Shown here one piece after another: positions 10,793 to 22,187 of a stretch of DNA of 64,000 bases. This stretch comes from Platanthera guangdongensis (taxonomy: Eukaryota > Streptophyta > Magnoliopsida > Asparagales > Orchidaceae), in contig CM077162.1 of assembly GCA_039583875.1 (NCBI GenBank), forward strand, positions 113,738,589-113,802,588, read 5' to 3'. The notes under the pieces were generated by a model. The model did no database searches and was not told the origin of the DNA. It saw only the letters and a program-made list of their open reading frames with translations. Position numbers and translations under genes: made by a program. Numbering within the stretch: the first letter of the stretch is position 1; every line of letters starts with the position of its first letter.

Positions 10793-11867
10793 CACCAGGC
10801 TAGTTCGAGCTGTGTTCTCGGTGCATATCTACCCGAGACCCCGCTGGGCCATAGTACGCATGGGCTCCGCTGTTGTGTTCTTAGCGTTGAGGCGTACGGA
10901 GGCCTAGGTGAAGTGGTGTGGATACCAGCCTAGTAGTAGAGATGCCCGCTCTACTGTAACCGCCTGGCAACGACGGCTGATGCCTGAGAGGTTAGCTATC
11001 TGCTCGAAAAGTGGGAACTATAGACTGTGTCGTCATAGCAATTGCATGTGTATGATCATGGGTGAGTCATTGCATAGCATACATACCATTACATAGCATT
11101 GCACAAACAAAACTCTCATCGTATAAGTTTGTATGGGCAATATTATACAATGAGTTACTTTTATGTAACACGATCCTTAACTTATATGTTTGTATGGGCA
11201 TTCTTATAAGTTAAGTTACTTTCCTGTTGTAGTTACTTGTACGTCTTGATTTACTAACATTGTTATTCAAATAGAACTGCTAGTTTATAATATTGTTAAT
11301 CATGTACTATTTCCACCTACTTATATCTGCTTTACTATTTGTATTATACTTGTACCCTTGTTCCTTTCTCCGCCCGGTGCCGAGAAGTCGCCGGGGGAGC
11401 GGATGTGAAGCCACTTAGTCTTTCGACTAACGATTGCTACGTCTTCCTTTTTAGGAGGTCACCCCGCAGGGAGAGTAGCCGCAGACTTTACAGCAGGACA
11501 GCCAGGCCAGGACGACAGGGCCTGTTGTGACGGTGTCGTCGCTACCGTCGGTTACAGATGTGAGTGTTGTGAGATTCTATGTAGCCCGTTTGAGCAAATT
11601 TTATAGCTGTACTCTGATATTGTAGAAGCGTGTTTTAGCTTCTCTTATTTGATGTATTTGGACTCATATGCTTAGTGTGGATTTGACTTCTTCTTACTTA
11701 TATTATGGTTGGGTTGGCATGTATATATATTGATATTGGTTGTAGCCGGCGAAATAGGCGTCCTATGGTACATGTTAGCCATGCGCTAATGCTACCGCAA
11801 GGCGGCTGTTTCAGGCATAAGACCCCCCTTCGTGCCGTGTTTTGGGATCCGGGAGGGGGGTCTTACA
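10793..11867 (+). repeat. 5' LTR of element A, right piece
   Basis: This resumes A after element B (the first five bases are the duplicated CACCA) and aligns with 19038-20114 of the 3' LTR. It ends GGGGGGTCTTACA. It is the U5 end, followed by the PBS. Confidence 0.9.
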
Positions 11868-11869
11868 AA

Positions 11870-11884
11870 TGGTATCAGTTTGCC
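11870..11884 (+). promoter_or_regulatory. Primer-binding site of element A
   Basis: TGGTATCAG begins 2 nt after the LTR end. Only about nine bases match the initiator tRNA-Met complement before the sequence diverges, a short match that C shares. Confidence 0.7.
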
Positions 11885-12034
11885 ATGATCCTGAACTAAA
11901 GAAGTCATTCAACAATGATCCCACCCCCGTTCGATTAGTCAGTTTGCGGACAAACTGACTTAGCGGAAGCAGTGGTGTGCCCATATGTAATTCACATTAA
12001 GGTGTCCAACTTTGACTGCAAGATTAGCCAGCCT

Positions 12035-12061
12035 GACCATACATTTGTGTTTTACGTGTAG
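12035..12061 (+). other. Candidate 3' splice site just upstream of gag (element A)
   Basis: A branch-like CTGAC at about 12034 is followed by a T-rich stretch and ACGTGTAG ending at 12061. C has the same layout ending at 38585. Joining here to the GTGAGT donor of the LTR exon gives an in-frame N-terminal extension of Gag. This is inferred from sequence alone. Confidence 0.6.
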
Positions 12062-13162
12062 GTTCCAATGCACGTTGAGCCGATGGGGGGCACTCCTGCC
12101 CCTTCCATACCCACTCACTTTCAACAATCTGAGTTAGGGCAGACGCTCACCGCCATCCTGGATGCCTTTAGTGCACAGCAGACTCCAGTTCAACAACAGG
12201 CTCCGGGCTCTAACTGGCTGAGCACCTTTCGGGCTCTCTCCCCTCCCACCTACCTCGGGATGGAGTCGGTCGTACGCACGGAAGAATGGCTTGACACGGT
12301 CCAAGAGCTATTGGTGGGGATCCGTTGCCCGGCCAGCATAGCTGTATCGTTGGCGGTGTCCGTCCTGGATCTACATACTAAGAGGTGGTGGAAGTCACTC
12401 ATGGGCTCCACGTTCCAAGGACGTGTGTATACCGAGATAAGTTGGAGCGAGTTCTCGGGTGTCTTCTTGGAGCACTTCATTCCTACATCGGCTCGAGACG
12501 AGCTCGAGCAGAGGTTTATACTACTGAAGCAGGGATCAAAATCGGTTACAGAATACCAGCGTGAGTTCCAGTATCTCGCAAGGTTTGCAGACTCATATGA
12601 CCTGGATGATAGAGGATACGCCAAGCGTTTCTACAAAGGGCTGCGAGATCCCCTAAGGCAGGCCCTTTTGTTTATAGCGGATGCTAGTTTGGCGGAGATT
12701 ATTGATATGGCAAAGAGATTGGAGGCGGACCACTTGGGATGTGGCAAGGACCTGCAGAGGACGTGATGGAAGCTGGTCCAAGCAATAGGAGGAGACAGGA
12801 CTTCAGAGGAGGAAGAGGACATCAAAGAGGTTGAGGACGTTTCCACCGAGACTTTAGAGTGGAGCACCCAGTTCCGCAGCCGCCTGCGTTGCCTCCACCG
12901 CCTCAGCCTCATCAGTTTCAGCAACATGAAGGGCGACGTGGGCTGGTGTGTTTTGAATGCAACCAGCCGGGCCACATTCTACGTTTCTGCCCGCGGTTGT
13001 ATGGGAATGTCCCTCCTGCTCTCCCTCTGGCAGCTCCGCGGGGGCGTGGTTATATGCGTGGTTGAGGATGAGGACTGCGAGGAGGAAACCCCGGCCTTGC
13101 TCGGGATCAAGTGTACGTGCTGGACATGGCGCAAGAACGGAATCCCCAAGATGTGATTGCAG
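12062..13162 (+). pseudogene. gag: gag of element A (broken)
   Basis: This codes for a chromoviral capsid/nucleocapsid protein. The capsid-like part includes the EEWLDTV and RWWKSL motifs typical of retrotransposon gag (about 12280-12400). A single CCHC zinc knuckle, CFECNQPGHILRFC, lies at 12949-12990. The first internal ATG is at 12068, but the frame is open from 12062, the first base after the candidate splice acceptor. Compared with C, a one-base change in length near 12750 shifts the frame, and TGA at 13063 replaces CGA. The reading continues to 13162, where a candidate intron begins. The product would coat the element's RNA. The copy is dead as it stands. Confidence 0.85.
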
Positions 13163-13259
13163 GTATGATTTAATTGATTATCATGTTTTCATGGTCTAAC
13201 TTAAAGTTGCTTGAGACATACTAGACACCTAGCAATAAGTTTTGGTTATTGTTACTTAG
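13163..13259 (+). other. Candidate 97-nt intron between gag and pol (element A)
   Basis: The boundaries are CAG|GTATGA and TTACTTAG|GC, with a CTAAC branch-like site at 13196-13200. Unspliced, stops follow at once (GGT ATG ATT TAA). Removing it joins gag frame 1 to pol frame 2 through a GGC codon, giving the uninterrupted [20 protein letters not shown] has a 96-nt equivalent that also keeps the frame. This is an inference from sequence; RNA evidence is not available here. Confidence 0.72.
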
Positions 13260-16200
13260 GCACCGTGATAGTTGGCGGGAAGACGGCCTATGCGCTGTTC
13301 GATACCGGTGTCTCACACTCCTTTGTGTCTGAGGATTTCATTAAGGACATGGAGGGCATACAACACTTTACTGGTATAGCCCGACGAGTGCGCCTACTGG
13401 ACGGCTCGGAGATGATTGCAACCACTAAGTGCGAGTTCGAGATATTTATTGAAGGAAAGGCCTTTGATACGCCTACCACGGTCTTGAGAATGCCGGAGTT
13501 TGACATCATTTTAGGCATGACGTGGTTGGACTGGCACTTCACAAGGATTGACTGCACGGAAAAGCGAATCTATTTGAGACATGGAGACACCGACGACATC
13601 TTTCAAGGTATTAGCTTTGCACTACGTATGTTGTTGTCTTCAGTTCAGGCTGTAAAAGCCCATATGTCGGGGGATGAAATCTTCATGATCTGTTCCGAGT
13701 TGAAGGAGTTAGAGTTGGATATAAAAGACATATGGGTAGTGCGGGATTTCCCCGAGGTATTTCCTGAGAAACTTCCAGGATTACCCCCGCATCGAGAGGT
13801 TGACTTCCAGATTAATCTAGTACCAGGTGGTAAGCCGGTATCCAAGGCCACTTACCTAATGGCCCCGAAGGAACTCGCGGAGTTTAGAGTTCAACTACAA
13901 GAACTGGTGGAGACAGGGTTCGGTCGCCCCAGTTCGTCACCCTGGGGAGCCCCTGTATTGTTCGTGGAGAATAAGGATGGAACCCTGCATTTGTGCATAG
14001 ACTATCGGGATCTCAATCGGCTGACGGTGCGGAACACTTATCTGCTACCTCGGATCGACGAGCTGTTCGATAAACTAGTGGGAGCGCATTGGTTTTCTAA
14101 GCTGGACTTGCGCTCAGGGTATTATCAGTTGAGAATACAAGAAGGTGACATCCAGAAAACGGCCTTTAGTTCAATATATGGACTGTACGAGTTCACTGTA
14201 ATGCCGTTTGGGCTCACAAATGCCCCTTTGGCCTTCATGAGCCTGATGAACAAGGTGTTTGAACCTTATTTGGATGTCTTCGTCATTATTTTCATCGATG
14301 ACATCTTGGTCTATTCAAAGACGGAGGAGGAGCATGTTGAGCACTTGACCTTGGTATTGAAGAAATTAAAAGAGCACGCCTTGTTTGCCAAGTTCAGCAA
14401 GTGCGAATTCTGGCTTAAAGAGATTGCTTTCTTGGGGCATGTGATCAGTGGAGCAGGACTAGCGGTGGATCCGGCCAAGGTACAAGCTGTGAAGGAGTGG
14501 TCGCCCTTGAAGTCGGCGACCGATGTGAGGAGTTTCCTTGGACTTGCCAGGTACTACCACAAGTTCGTAAAAGGATTTTCAAAGACCGCTCTTCCTCTTA
14601 CTTCATTGACGAAGAAATGTGTGCCATTTGAGTGGACACCCCAATGTGGAGCGGCGTTCCAGGAGCTGAAGGACAGACTTACCTTCGCCCCCATCCTTGC
14701 ACTTCCGTTTGGGAAGGAAGGATTTCAAGTTTACACTGACGCATCATATTAAGGGATGGGAGCGGTGTTGATACAGCATGGACACGTGATCGTTTATACT
14801 TCAAGACAACTGAAGAAACATGAAATCAATTACCCGGTTCACGATTTGGAGCTTGGAGCAGTGGTGTTCACCTTAAAGGTTTGGAGGCACTATCTATACG
14901 GCGTCCACTGCGAGATTTTCTCAGACCATAAAAACTTGAAGTATGTTCATACTCAGAAGGAGTTGAACTTGAGACAACGGCGGTGGTTAGAATTTCTATG
15001 CAACTATGAGTTCACCATGAACTACCACCCCGGTAAGGCGAACTCGGTGGCCGACGCATTGAGTAGGAAGGTACCAGGCTCTAGCCCAGAAGCTCGATTG
15101 ATGAGTGTGGAGTTGGCTTGGATGATTGAGGAGATGGATATTACTTTGGTGTTTAAGGCTCCCTCGGCAGAGTATACGGAGTACTTGGCAAGCATGAGCA
15201 TAGTTTGTGATATCCGGGACCGAATTAGAGTGGAGAAAGGAGTGGATGCGACCTTGGCCCCAACAATCAAGTCAATCGAAGATGGGACTACGGAGGCGTA
15301 TACACTAAAAGACGGCCTCATTTATTTCCGTGGTCCGCTATACATTCCCAAGGGAGGTAGAATCCGGGAGGATATCTTGAGAGAGGCACATTGCTCTCAG
15401 TATTTGGTGCACTTGGGTATTGTCAAGATGTACGCCGGCTTGCGTAAGACCATGTGTTGTCCGGGGATGAAGAAGGATGTCTGATATTTTGTTACACACT
15501 GTGAAGCTTGTCAAAGAGTGAAGGCAGAATGCAAGAGCCCCGGTGGTTTGTTATAATCATTGCCCATCCCCGAATGGAAGTTCGAGGATATATCCATGGA
15601 CTTCGTCCATGGGTTACCTCGCTCTCGCTCCGAGACTGATTCAGTGTGGGTGATAGTTGATCACCTGATGAAAGTAGCCCGGTTCATCCCAATGAAGAAA
15701 GAAGCTCATGTAGATATCTTAGTACGCCTCTTTGTGGAGCAATTCGTACGGTATCATGGCGTGCCTAAGACGATCGTGTCTGATCGTGATGGCCGGTTTA
15801 CCTCCAATGAGTGGAAAGCAGTACAGGCGTATCTGGGCTCGTGCCTTACCTTCAGCACTGCGTTTCATCCTTAGACGGATGGTCAATCTGAAAGGACCAT
15901 CCGAACATTGGAAGATTTGTTGAGATTATGTGTGTTGGATAGAGGAGAGCCGTGGGAAAGACTCTTACCATTGGTAGAATTCTCCTACAACAACAGCCAC
16001 CAGGCTAGTATCGGCATGGCTCCTCATGAAGCTCTTTATGGAAGGAGGTGTAGAACCCCTTTGTCTTGGGTGCAAGATGAAGACCCGAAGGCTTTGGGCA
16101 TTGAATATATTGATGATACCGATGCGGCGGTTAGACTGATACGGGGTCGCATGTTGGAGGCTCAAAGTCGGTAGGCGAAGTATTATAATGCAAAGCACCG

Positions 16201-16642
16201 GATGGTGGAATTTCAAGTGGGTGATAAGGTGTTAGTAAAAATCCGACCAATGCATGGAGTGTCACATGTTCGTGGTGTGAAAAAGCTCAGCCCAAGGTAT
16301 GTTGGGCCTTATACTATATTGGAAAGGATTGGCCCACTGGCCTATCGGTTGGAGTTACCGCCCGAGCTAGAACACCTCCACGACGTGTTCCATGTGTCGT
16401 CGCTTCGGAAAGCGTTGTTGCGGCCCGATCAATACATACCCACAACTAATGGTGTTGTGGCGTCTGATAGGTCTGTGCGACTAGAGCCGGTGCAGATCGT
16501 AGATAGCTAGACAAGAAAGTTACGCCGCAAAAGTGTTCCCTTGGTGAAAGTGCTATGGTCCAATCATGGGAAGGAGGAATGTACATGGGAGCCGATGGAT
16601 GTGATGCAAAAACACTATCCGGAGTTTGTTTGCTCAAGGTAG
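13260..16642 (+). pseudogene. pol: pol of element A: protease, RT, RNase H, integrase, chromodomain-like tail
   Basis: Domains run in one frame. Protease has [13 protein letters not shown] (usual A replaced by V, about 13290-13330). RT has intact FIDDILVYS (about 14293-14320) and FGLTNAP. RNase H has FQVYTDAS, then the SDHKNL and VADALSR motifs. Integrase has the zinc region, SMDFVHGLPRS, the SDRDGRF segment and NNSHQ. A chromodomain-like tail VKVLWSNHG ends at 16642. There is no frameshift, but stops lie at 14750, 15482, 15554, 15872, 16172 and 16508. Several correspond to CAA, CAG or TGG codons in relative C, so deamination of methylated cytosine is a likely cause. The order PR-RT-RH-IN is that of Ty3/gypsy. 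The element could not make a full Pol now. Confidence 0.88.
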
Positions 16643-16878
16643 TTTTATTTAAAAGCATATTATATTCATGTTATGCTTTTCTCTCCATAGCCTAAGCCTG
16701 ATTTAGGGAACGAAATATTTTTTTTGTTTATTGGATTTGTAACATCCTGAATCGCACTAGGCCCCTTGTGTGTGTTTTTGATCCAGGAGAGCTGACTTGG
16801 GCTCAGGGGAGTGCTGACAACTGGGAAGCATGTAGCAGCCAAAAACTCTGGGATTGGCAAATTTTTGGGGGACACAGT

Positions 16879-17440
16879 CTGGGACACGGGCGTGTCCCAG
16901 GACGTGTCCTGCTCGGGTGCGTAGCAGTTGCGAGATCGACGAAAATGGGTTCAATGAAGTGTTCAGGCGAGACAGGCCCCGTGTCACGGGCGTGTCCCAT
17001 CCAACACGGGCGTGTCGGAGGGCGGGTGTTCCCTCTGGTCGATGACCAGCGCTCGACGATCGTTGAGTGTCAAGTATGGGACACACAGCCTGTGACACGG
17101 GCGTTTCACAGGGCGTGTCCCGCTCATCCTCGAGTAGTTCTCGTGTAAGTCGAAATATACTCGAGTAGGTGGAAAAGTACTCGAGTAAGAGGGGGTGACA
17201 CGGGCGTGTCATCCCTGTAACACGGGCGTGTCCTATCCGGGTACTCGAGTAGTTGGTTTTCTCTCGAGTAAGTCCTCTCGAGTAAGTCTCGAGAGGGTTA
17301 CATTCCCCTGTCACGGGCGTGACTGGGCCGACACGGGCGTGTCTCACCCGTGTGTCGTGTCAAGTATTGAACCTACGCATAAAAACCGTCGTAACGCTTC
17401 ACCTAAGCAGGATACGGGTAAGGACACGGGCGTTTCCCTA
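16879..17440 (+). repeat. CACGGGCGTG palindrome array in the A LTR
   Basis: About nine copies of ACACGGGCGTGTC or TCACGGGCGTGAC-type inverted motifs are spaced irregularly and mixed with CTCGAGTA units. All lie upstream of the TATA box, so they sit in U3. Confidence 0.8.
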
Positions 17441-17453
17441 CCCGTGACACTTT

Positions 17454-17463
17454 TATATAAAAA
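17454..17463 (+). promoter_or_regulatory. Probable TATA box of the A LTR
   Basis: TATATAAAAA lies about 140 bp upstream of the LTR ATG, at the border between the palindrome array and conserved leader. The equivalent spot in C holds a TA run. Confidence 0.7.
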
Positions 17464-17593
17464 GGGAAATGATAACCCTAGCCGTTTTCAATCCTCATTC
17501 CAGCCGTTTTTCTGAGAGGAGCTCCTGTTGAGAGAAGGAAGACGCTGGATCTAGTTCTAGAGGACAAGATCTGCCATCGCCGTGGAAAAGAAG

Positions 17594-17653
17594 ATGTCGC
17601 CGAGAAGAGTCATGAGATTCATGGCCGAAAATGGTGGAAACGCCGGAAGTGAG
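17594..17653 (+). CDS. LTR-encoded short exon with splice donor (A, 3' LTR copy)
   Basis: Twenty codons start MSPRR and end AGSE, followed immediately by the strong donor GAG|GTGAGT. C has the same exon with 19 codons (35720-35776 and 50564-50620), with substitutions and a single-codon indel, so the reading frame is kept. An in-frame TAG lies upstream of this ATG. In the 5' LTR this exon would be the first coding exon of Gag, joined in phase 0 to the acceptor before gag. The 5' LTR copy of this exon in A is beyond the window edge. No domain is recognisable in so short a peptide; it is rich in Arg and Gly. Confidence 0.6.
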
Positions 17654-20114
17654 GTGAGTTTCCTACCCTCTCCCTTGGTGCTAGATCTTTAGTTATTTTC
17701 ATAGGAGAGATATCGACTCAAGAGAGTTTTGATGGAGAGAAGGAGTTTTCAACGGACGGCCATGCTAGGACATGTGTTCTAGGTTTTAGATCTCTTCAAC
17801 CTCCCCTTTCTTCTATGTGATGATTGGTGGATGGTTTTGTGAAGAATCAAGGCCCCTTTGTGGGTGAATAAGGGAGGAGGAATTTCTAGAGTGATTTTGG
17901 AAGATCGACTTGAAGAGGAAGATGAACCGATGTCGTTCATTCCTCTTTACGAAGCGTGCAGAATCTGTATTCTGCGCGTAGCGATCTTCTTGGCCATTTT
18001 CAAGTAGGATATGGCCAGATCTAGGCTTTCAGCTAAACAAGAAAGTTGAAGCCCTTGAAAATACCTTTCCAACGGGTGGTTTCACGTCTTCATGTGAAGT
18101 CTGTAGCCACGGAAAAGTCTGAACGAACATGACGTCCGATAAATCCTGCATGCGGAAATTGTGTTCAGTACGCAGCGGACGTCAAGGCTGATTTCAAATA
18201 GGTTACACTCAAATCTGGGTTGTGGGCTGAATATGAAAGTTGTAACCCCTGGAAAGACCTTTCCATCGAGGTGTTACACGTCTTCACCAGATCCATTTAG
18301 CTTCGGGAATCTCCGGTCGAAGTTGCTGTCCAGATTTCTTTTTCACTTAAATTCTGGGGTTTATATAATATGAATTTGAATTCGGTGGAATCGATGTTAC
18401 TAATTAACTATGTATTTTGATGAACTATTTTATGCTGACCACCGTAGTGCTATGAATGATAAATCTTATTAATCGGATTTCATATAACTGAATTGTGAAG
18501 CAAGCTAACTTAAATGAAATGACTAGGTACAAATTGGTTGATTATCCTTTATGCGCATCATGCTTGAGAAATGTTGAAATCATTTGGAATGACAAATAGA
18601 GGGATAATCCATGGCCATGAGTATGTATGATGGTTAGAATAAAATATAGTAGTCCAATACTTAGAGCGTAGTCTCCCTACAGGTAGTATTGTGAATGGAT
18701 GTAAGTACGGTGTTGACCGTCACTAGTTGGTTTGTGTTGAGATGTGGTATAGATGGATGGTTGGGCTATGCCTTTGTGCTTACTTCTGAGGTCCCCTCCA
18801 TGCCACGATGTTGTAGAATTTGCATATGGTTAGAGTCGACATGCGGTGTTGTAATCCTGGGTTAAGGATAGTCTGGCAGGTCTATGGGCTCGCCGATCGT
18901 CACACCGACGGGAGTTGACGGTTAGACTTTGGGAGGTTGGGCTGTGTCCTCGGTGTTCACGTCCCGAGGCCCCTTCCGTGCCAAGTGAATGGTTGGGCTG
19001 TGTCCTCGTGTCTTCTTTCAAGGCCCCTTCCGGGTAACACCAGGCCAGTTCGGGTTGTGTTCTCGGTGCATATCTACCCGAGACCCCGCTGGGCCATAGT
19101 ACGCATGGGCTCCGCTGTTGTGTTCTTAGCGTTGAGGCATACAGAGGCCTAGGTGAAGTAGTGTGGATACCCACCTAGTAGTAGAGATGCCTGCTCTACT
19201 GTCACCGCCTGGCCACGGCGGCTGATGCCTGAGAGGTTAGCTACCTGGTCGAATAGTGGGAACTATAGTCTGTGTCAACATAGCAATTGCATGTGTGTGA
19301 TCATGGGTGAGTCATTGCATAGCATACATACCATTACATAGTATTACACAAACAAGACCCTCATAGTATAAGTTTGTATGGGCACTCTTATACGATGAGT
19401 TACTTTTATGTAACCCGATCCTTAACTTATAAGTTTGTATGGGCATTCTTATAAGTTAAGTTACTTTCCTGTTGTAGTTACTTGTACTTGTTGATTTACT
19501 AATATTGTTATTCAAGTAGAACTGCTAGTTTATAATGTTGTTAATCATGTACTATTTCCACCTGCTTGTACCTGCTTTACTACTTGTATTATACTTGTAC
19601 CCTTGTTCCTTTCTCCGCCCGGTGCCGAGGAGTCGTCGGGGGAGCGGATGTGAAGCCACTTAGTCTTTCGACTAACGGTTGCTACGTCTTCCTTTTTAGG
19701 AGGTCACCCTGCAGGGAGAGCAGCTGCAGACTTTGCAGCAGGACAGCTAGGCCAGGACGACAGGGCCTGATGTGATGATGTCGTCTCTACCGTCAGTTAC
19801 GGATGTGAGTGTTGTGAGATTCTGTGTAGCCCGTTTGGGCAAATTTTATAGCTGTACTCTGATATTGTAGAAGCGTGTTTTAGCTTCTCTTATTTGATGT
19901 ATTTGGACTCATATGCTTAATGTGGATTTGACTACTTCTTGCTTATATTATGGTTGGGTTGGCATGTATATATATTGATATTGGTTGTAGCCGGGGGAAT
20001 AGGCGTCATGTGGTACAGGTTAGCTGTGCGCTAATGCTACCGCAAGGCAGCTGTTTCGGGCATAAGACCCCCCCTTCGTGCCGTGTTTTGGGATCCGGGA
20101 GGGGGGGTCTTACA

Positions 20115-22041
20115 CATCAGTCACCACTACCACCTCATCTCATTGAAAAATTCCATCCACTTCATTTCATATATAATCCCCAATTCATCTGTAACCACCT
20201 TCATCTCCACTACTTTCATCTCCTCCTCATTTCTCTCTACTACACTCATCTCCACCACATTCAGCTCTACCCCATATATCTCCTCAAAACTCATCTATCC
20301 AGGAAATTATTCCAGATGACATTCCTCTTATAATCAACCCTTCCTCCATTCCTCAAGGTTTCTATCTCTGCTCAAACTGTGCAAACACTTCCATTCCCTC
20401 ATCTTCCATTCCATCCTCTGCATCTACTCAGGCTCCATCTGAGTTTATGTATGTGGATTTTTCATCCATTGTTGCTAATATTCTTGATTTCATTACCCCC
20501 ACACTCAAGAAATTATTGGATGAATCCTTAGGTCCTATTGTGGCCTCTATCTCTGAACTTTTCTTTGAATTGACTCTCCCCAAACTTTCCCTTCTTCTAG
20601 GGGCCTAGATCCAGGGGCCTTCTTCTAAGGGCCTAGATTCAGGTCTCCCTGGATCTAGGTAGGGGAAGATGTTTAATGAAGAAGCACCAGTTTCAGTTGA
20701 AGTTCAGTCACTGTTGTTACAGCAGCAGTAACAACAGTGGTTGATGTTATTCAGGATACAGAAATGATCAGTTCTGTTGAAGAAGCAGAAGTCGCAGCAC
20801 CAAAAATAATTACTATTGGTGATGTTTTTATTAATCCCACAGTTAACTTGCATTCTTTATTTTCCGTATTTGATTTTCCACCAAGTTATCTTCATGCTTT
20901 ACCAGTTTATGAAGAAGATCTCTCAAGAGAAGTAGTTTGCTATTATGCTCCCATTAATGCTTCAGTTTTAGAAGAGATTGGATTTAGTTTAAGGATTGTT
21001 TCAACTATTTTTTTCTCTAATTTCTCAGCCTGCAATAACTATTGATAATATAGTAGATGTTATAGAGCAAGTTTCTTCCCCTCCTACTTTTGGTTGGAAG
21101 GAAACTCCAATGCCCAACTTTGATGATCTTCTTAATGAAGATATGGATCAGGAAGAAGACATTGTAACCGTACATCCAGAAGTTCAGTTAGTTGACTATA
21201 CTAAGTTATGCAAACAGATAGATGAATTGTATGATCAGCCAGCAGAATAATCAGATGATGATACCGATTCTGATGAGTTAGAAGACTCCAGCTCTAAGAA
21301 AAGAAAAATTAAAAAAAGGCTCCTGTTAAGGTTGCTCTTCAACCTTCCTTAACTGCAGATGTTCCAAACTATATTCTGCATGGAATTCCTCTCACTCCAA
21401 ACATACCTCACTGGATGAGATTCTCCAAAAATGAAATTAAAAGGAGGAAGAAAATGAAGAGATATTCTTCACCTCCAAGGTCTAGGAGAGGACCTCCTCC
21501 TCCTCCAGCAGCAGGGTCATATAGTAATATTACTTCTTCTCAAAAACCTACTTCTCATAATTATTCAACATCTTCTCAGGACAGATAGGATAGACCTTCA
21601 AGGTTAGATTCTCATAGCAGCCAGCAATAACAATCAAGTCAAAGCAGTCAGCAACAACAATCAAGCCAAGAGAGGCCACCTTCACCAGTATATGATCCAG
21701 AGATGGATCCAGATTTTAGAATGGAAAGGTTTAAAGAGCTGTTTGCTCTTTCACAGATTAAGAAAGCTAGAGCAGAAGCCAAGGACACTTCACAGTTCAC
21801 CACCATGTCCTCATATAGGCAAAAGGAGCTTGGCAGATATTCAGTGAAAAGTTTATTCAATGTTGACATGTACATGAATCTGCATCCAGAGGCAATAGTT
21901 CCCAGAACCACCTCTCTGAAGACTATTTGCTGTCAGGATTTAAAGATGATCCAAAGGGAAGCTGAAGATCCAAACAAAAAGCTAGTCTTCACCAAATCAT
22001 CTTCAGATTCTCGCTCTGATGCTCCTAAGACAGACTCTTGA
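20115..22041 (+). pseudogene. Third ORF (env-like position) of element D, broken
   Basis: A coding-like stretch in several frames ends TDS* at 22041. It starts Ser/Pro/His-rich, then has an acidic region (about 20737-21250) and a basic cluster KKRKIKKK (about 21296-21320) resembling a nuclear localisation signal. A Ser/Gln-rich low-complexity part follows, then a charged helical C-terminal domain (MDPDFRMERFKELFAL, 21703 on). At least one frameshift near 21020 and stops near 20607, 21248 and 21588 break it. Its position matches the extra ORF of Sireviruses, whose function is unknown; the env-like label is positional. H carries a similar ORF, also with a basic cluster. I cannot assign a biochemical role. 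Confidence 0.6.
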
Positions 22042-22187
22042 TTTCTTATATATTTTTTAAACTATGTTATTGTTTTTGAACTCTCAAAGAACTTTCTATA
22101 TATCTGCTGAAAGTTTTATTTCTGCTAGATATTTTCTGTTGTTGTTTTTATACTTTAGATAGTATCGTCACCCAAATAGGGGGAGAT

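Larger units (their letters stand above)
4965..20114 (+). mobile_element. Element A: Tekay-like Ty3/gypsy chromovirus, with B nested inside
   Basis: The parts are a 5' LTR in two pieces (4965-6174 and 10793-11867), PBS, gag, a short intron, pol, and a complete 3' LTR (16738-20114). The start of the 5' LTR is off the window, beyond Z. The 3' end abuts CATCA (20115-20119) inside copia element D. Order of events: D, then A, then B and Z. Coding regions are broken by one frameshift and seven stops, most explained by C:G to T:A changes when compared with relative C. Clade assignment rests on integrase/RT style, the C-terminal chromodomain-like tail and long LTRs. Confidence 0.85.
16738..20114 (+). 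repeat. 3' LTR of element A (3,377 bp)
   Basis: It starts TGTAACATCC and ends CTTACA before CATCA. The upstream part carries the CACGGGCGTG array, then a TATA box at 17454, a short coding exon at 17594-17653 with a GTGAGT donor, and a long U5 matching 4965-6174 plus 10793-11867. The various short frames in U5 are not conserved as protein. Confidence 0.9.

Noticed and set aside
18830..19174. Minus-strand frames with PNRSPGTEGAPGREHRG-like repeats in A and C LTRs (also near 36795-37294 and 51642-52141)
   Set aside because: They recur because the LTR DNA is repeated; they are antisense to the transcript, differ in frame and ends between copies, and lack domains.
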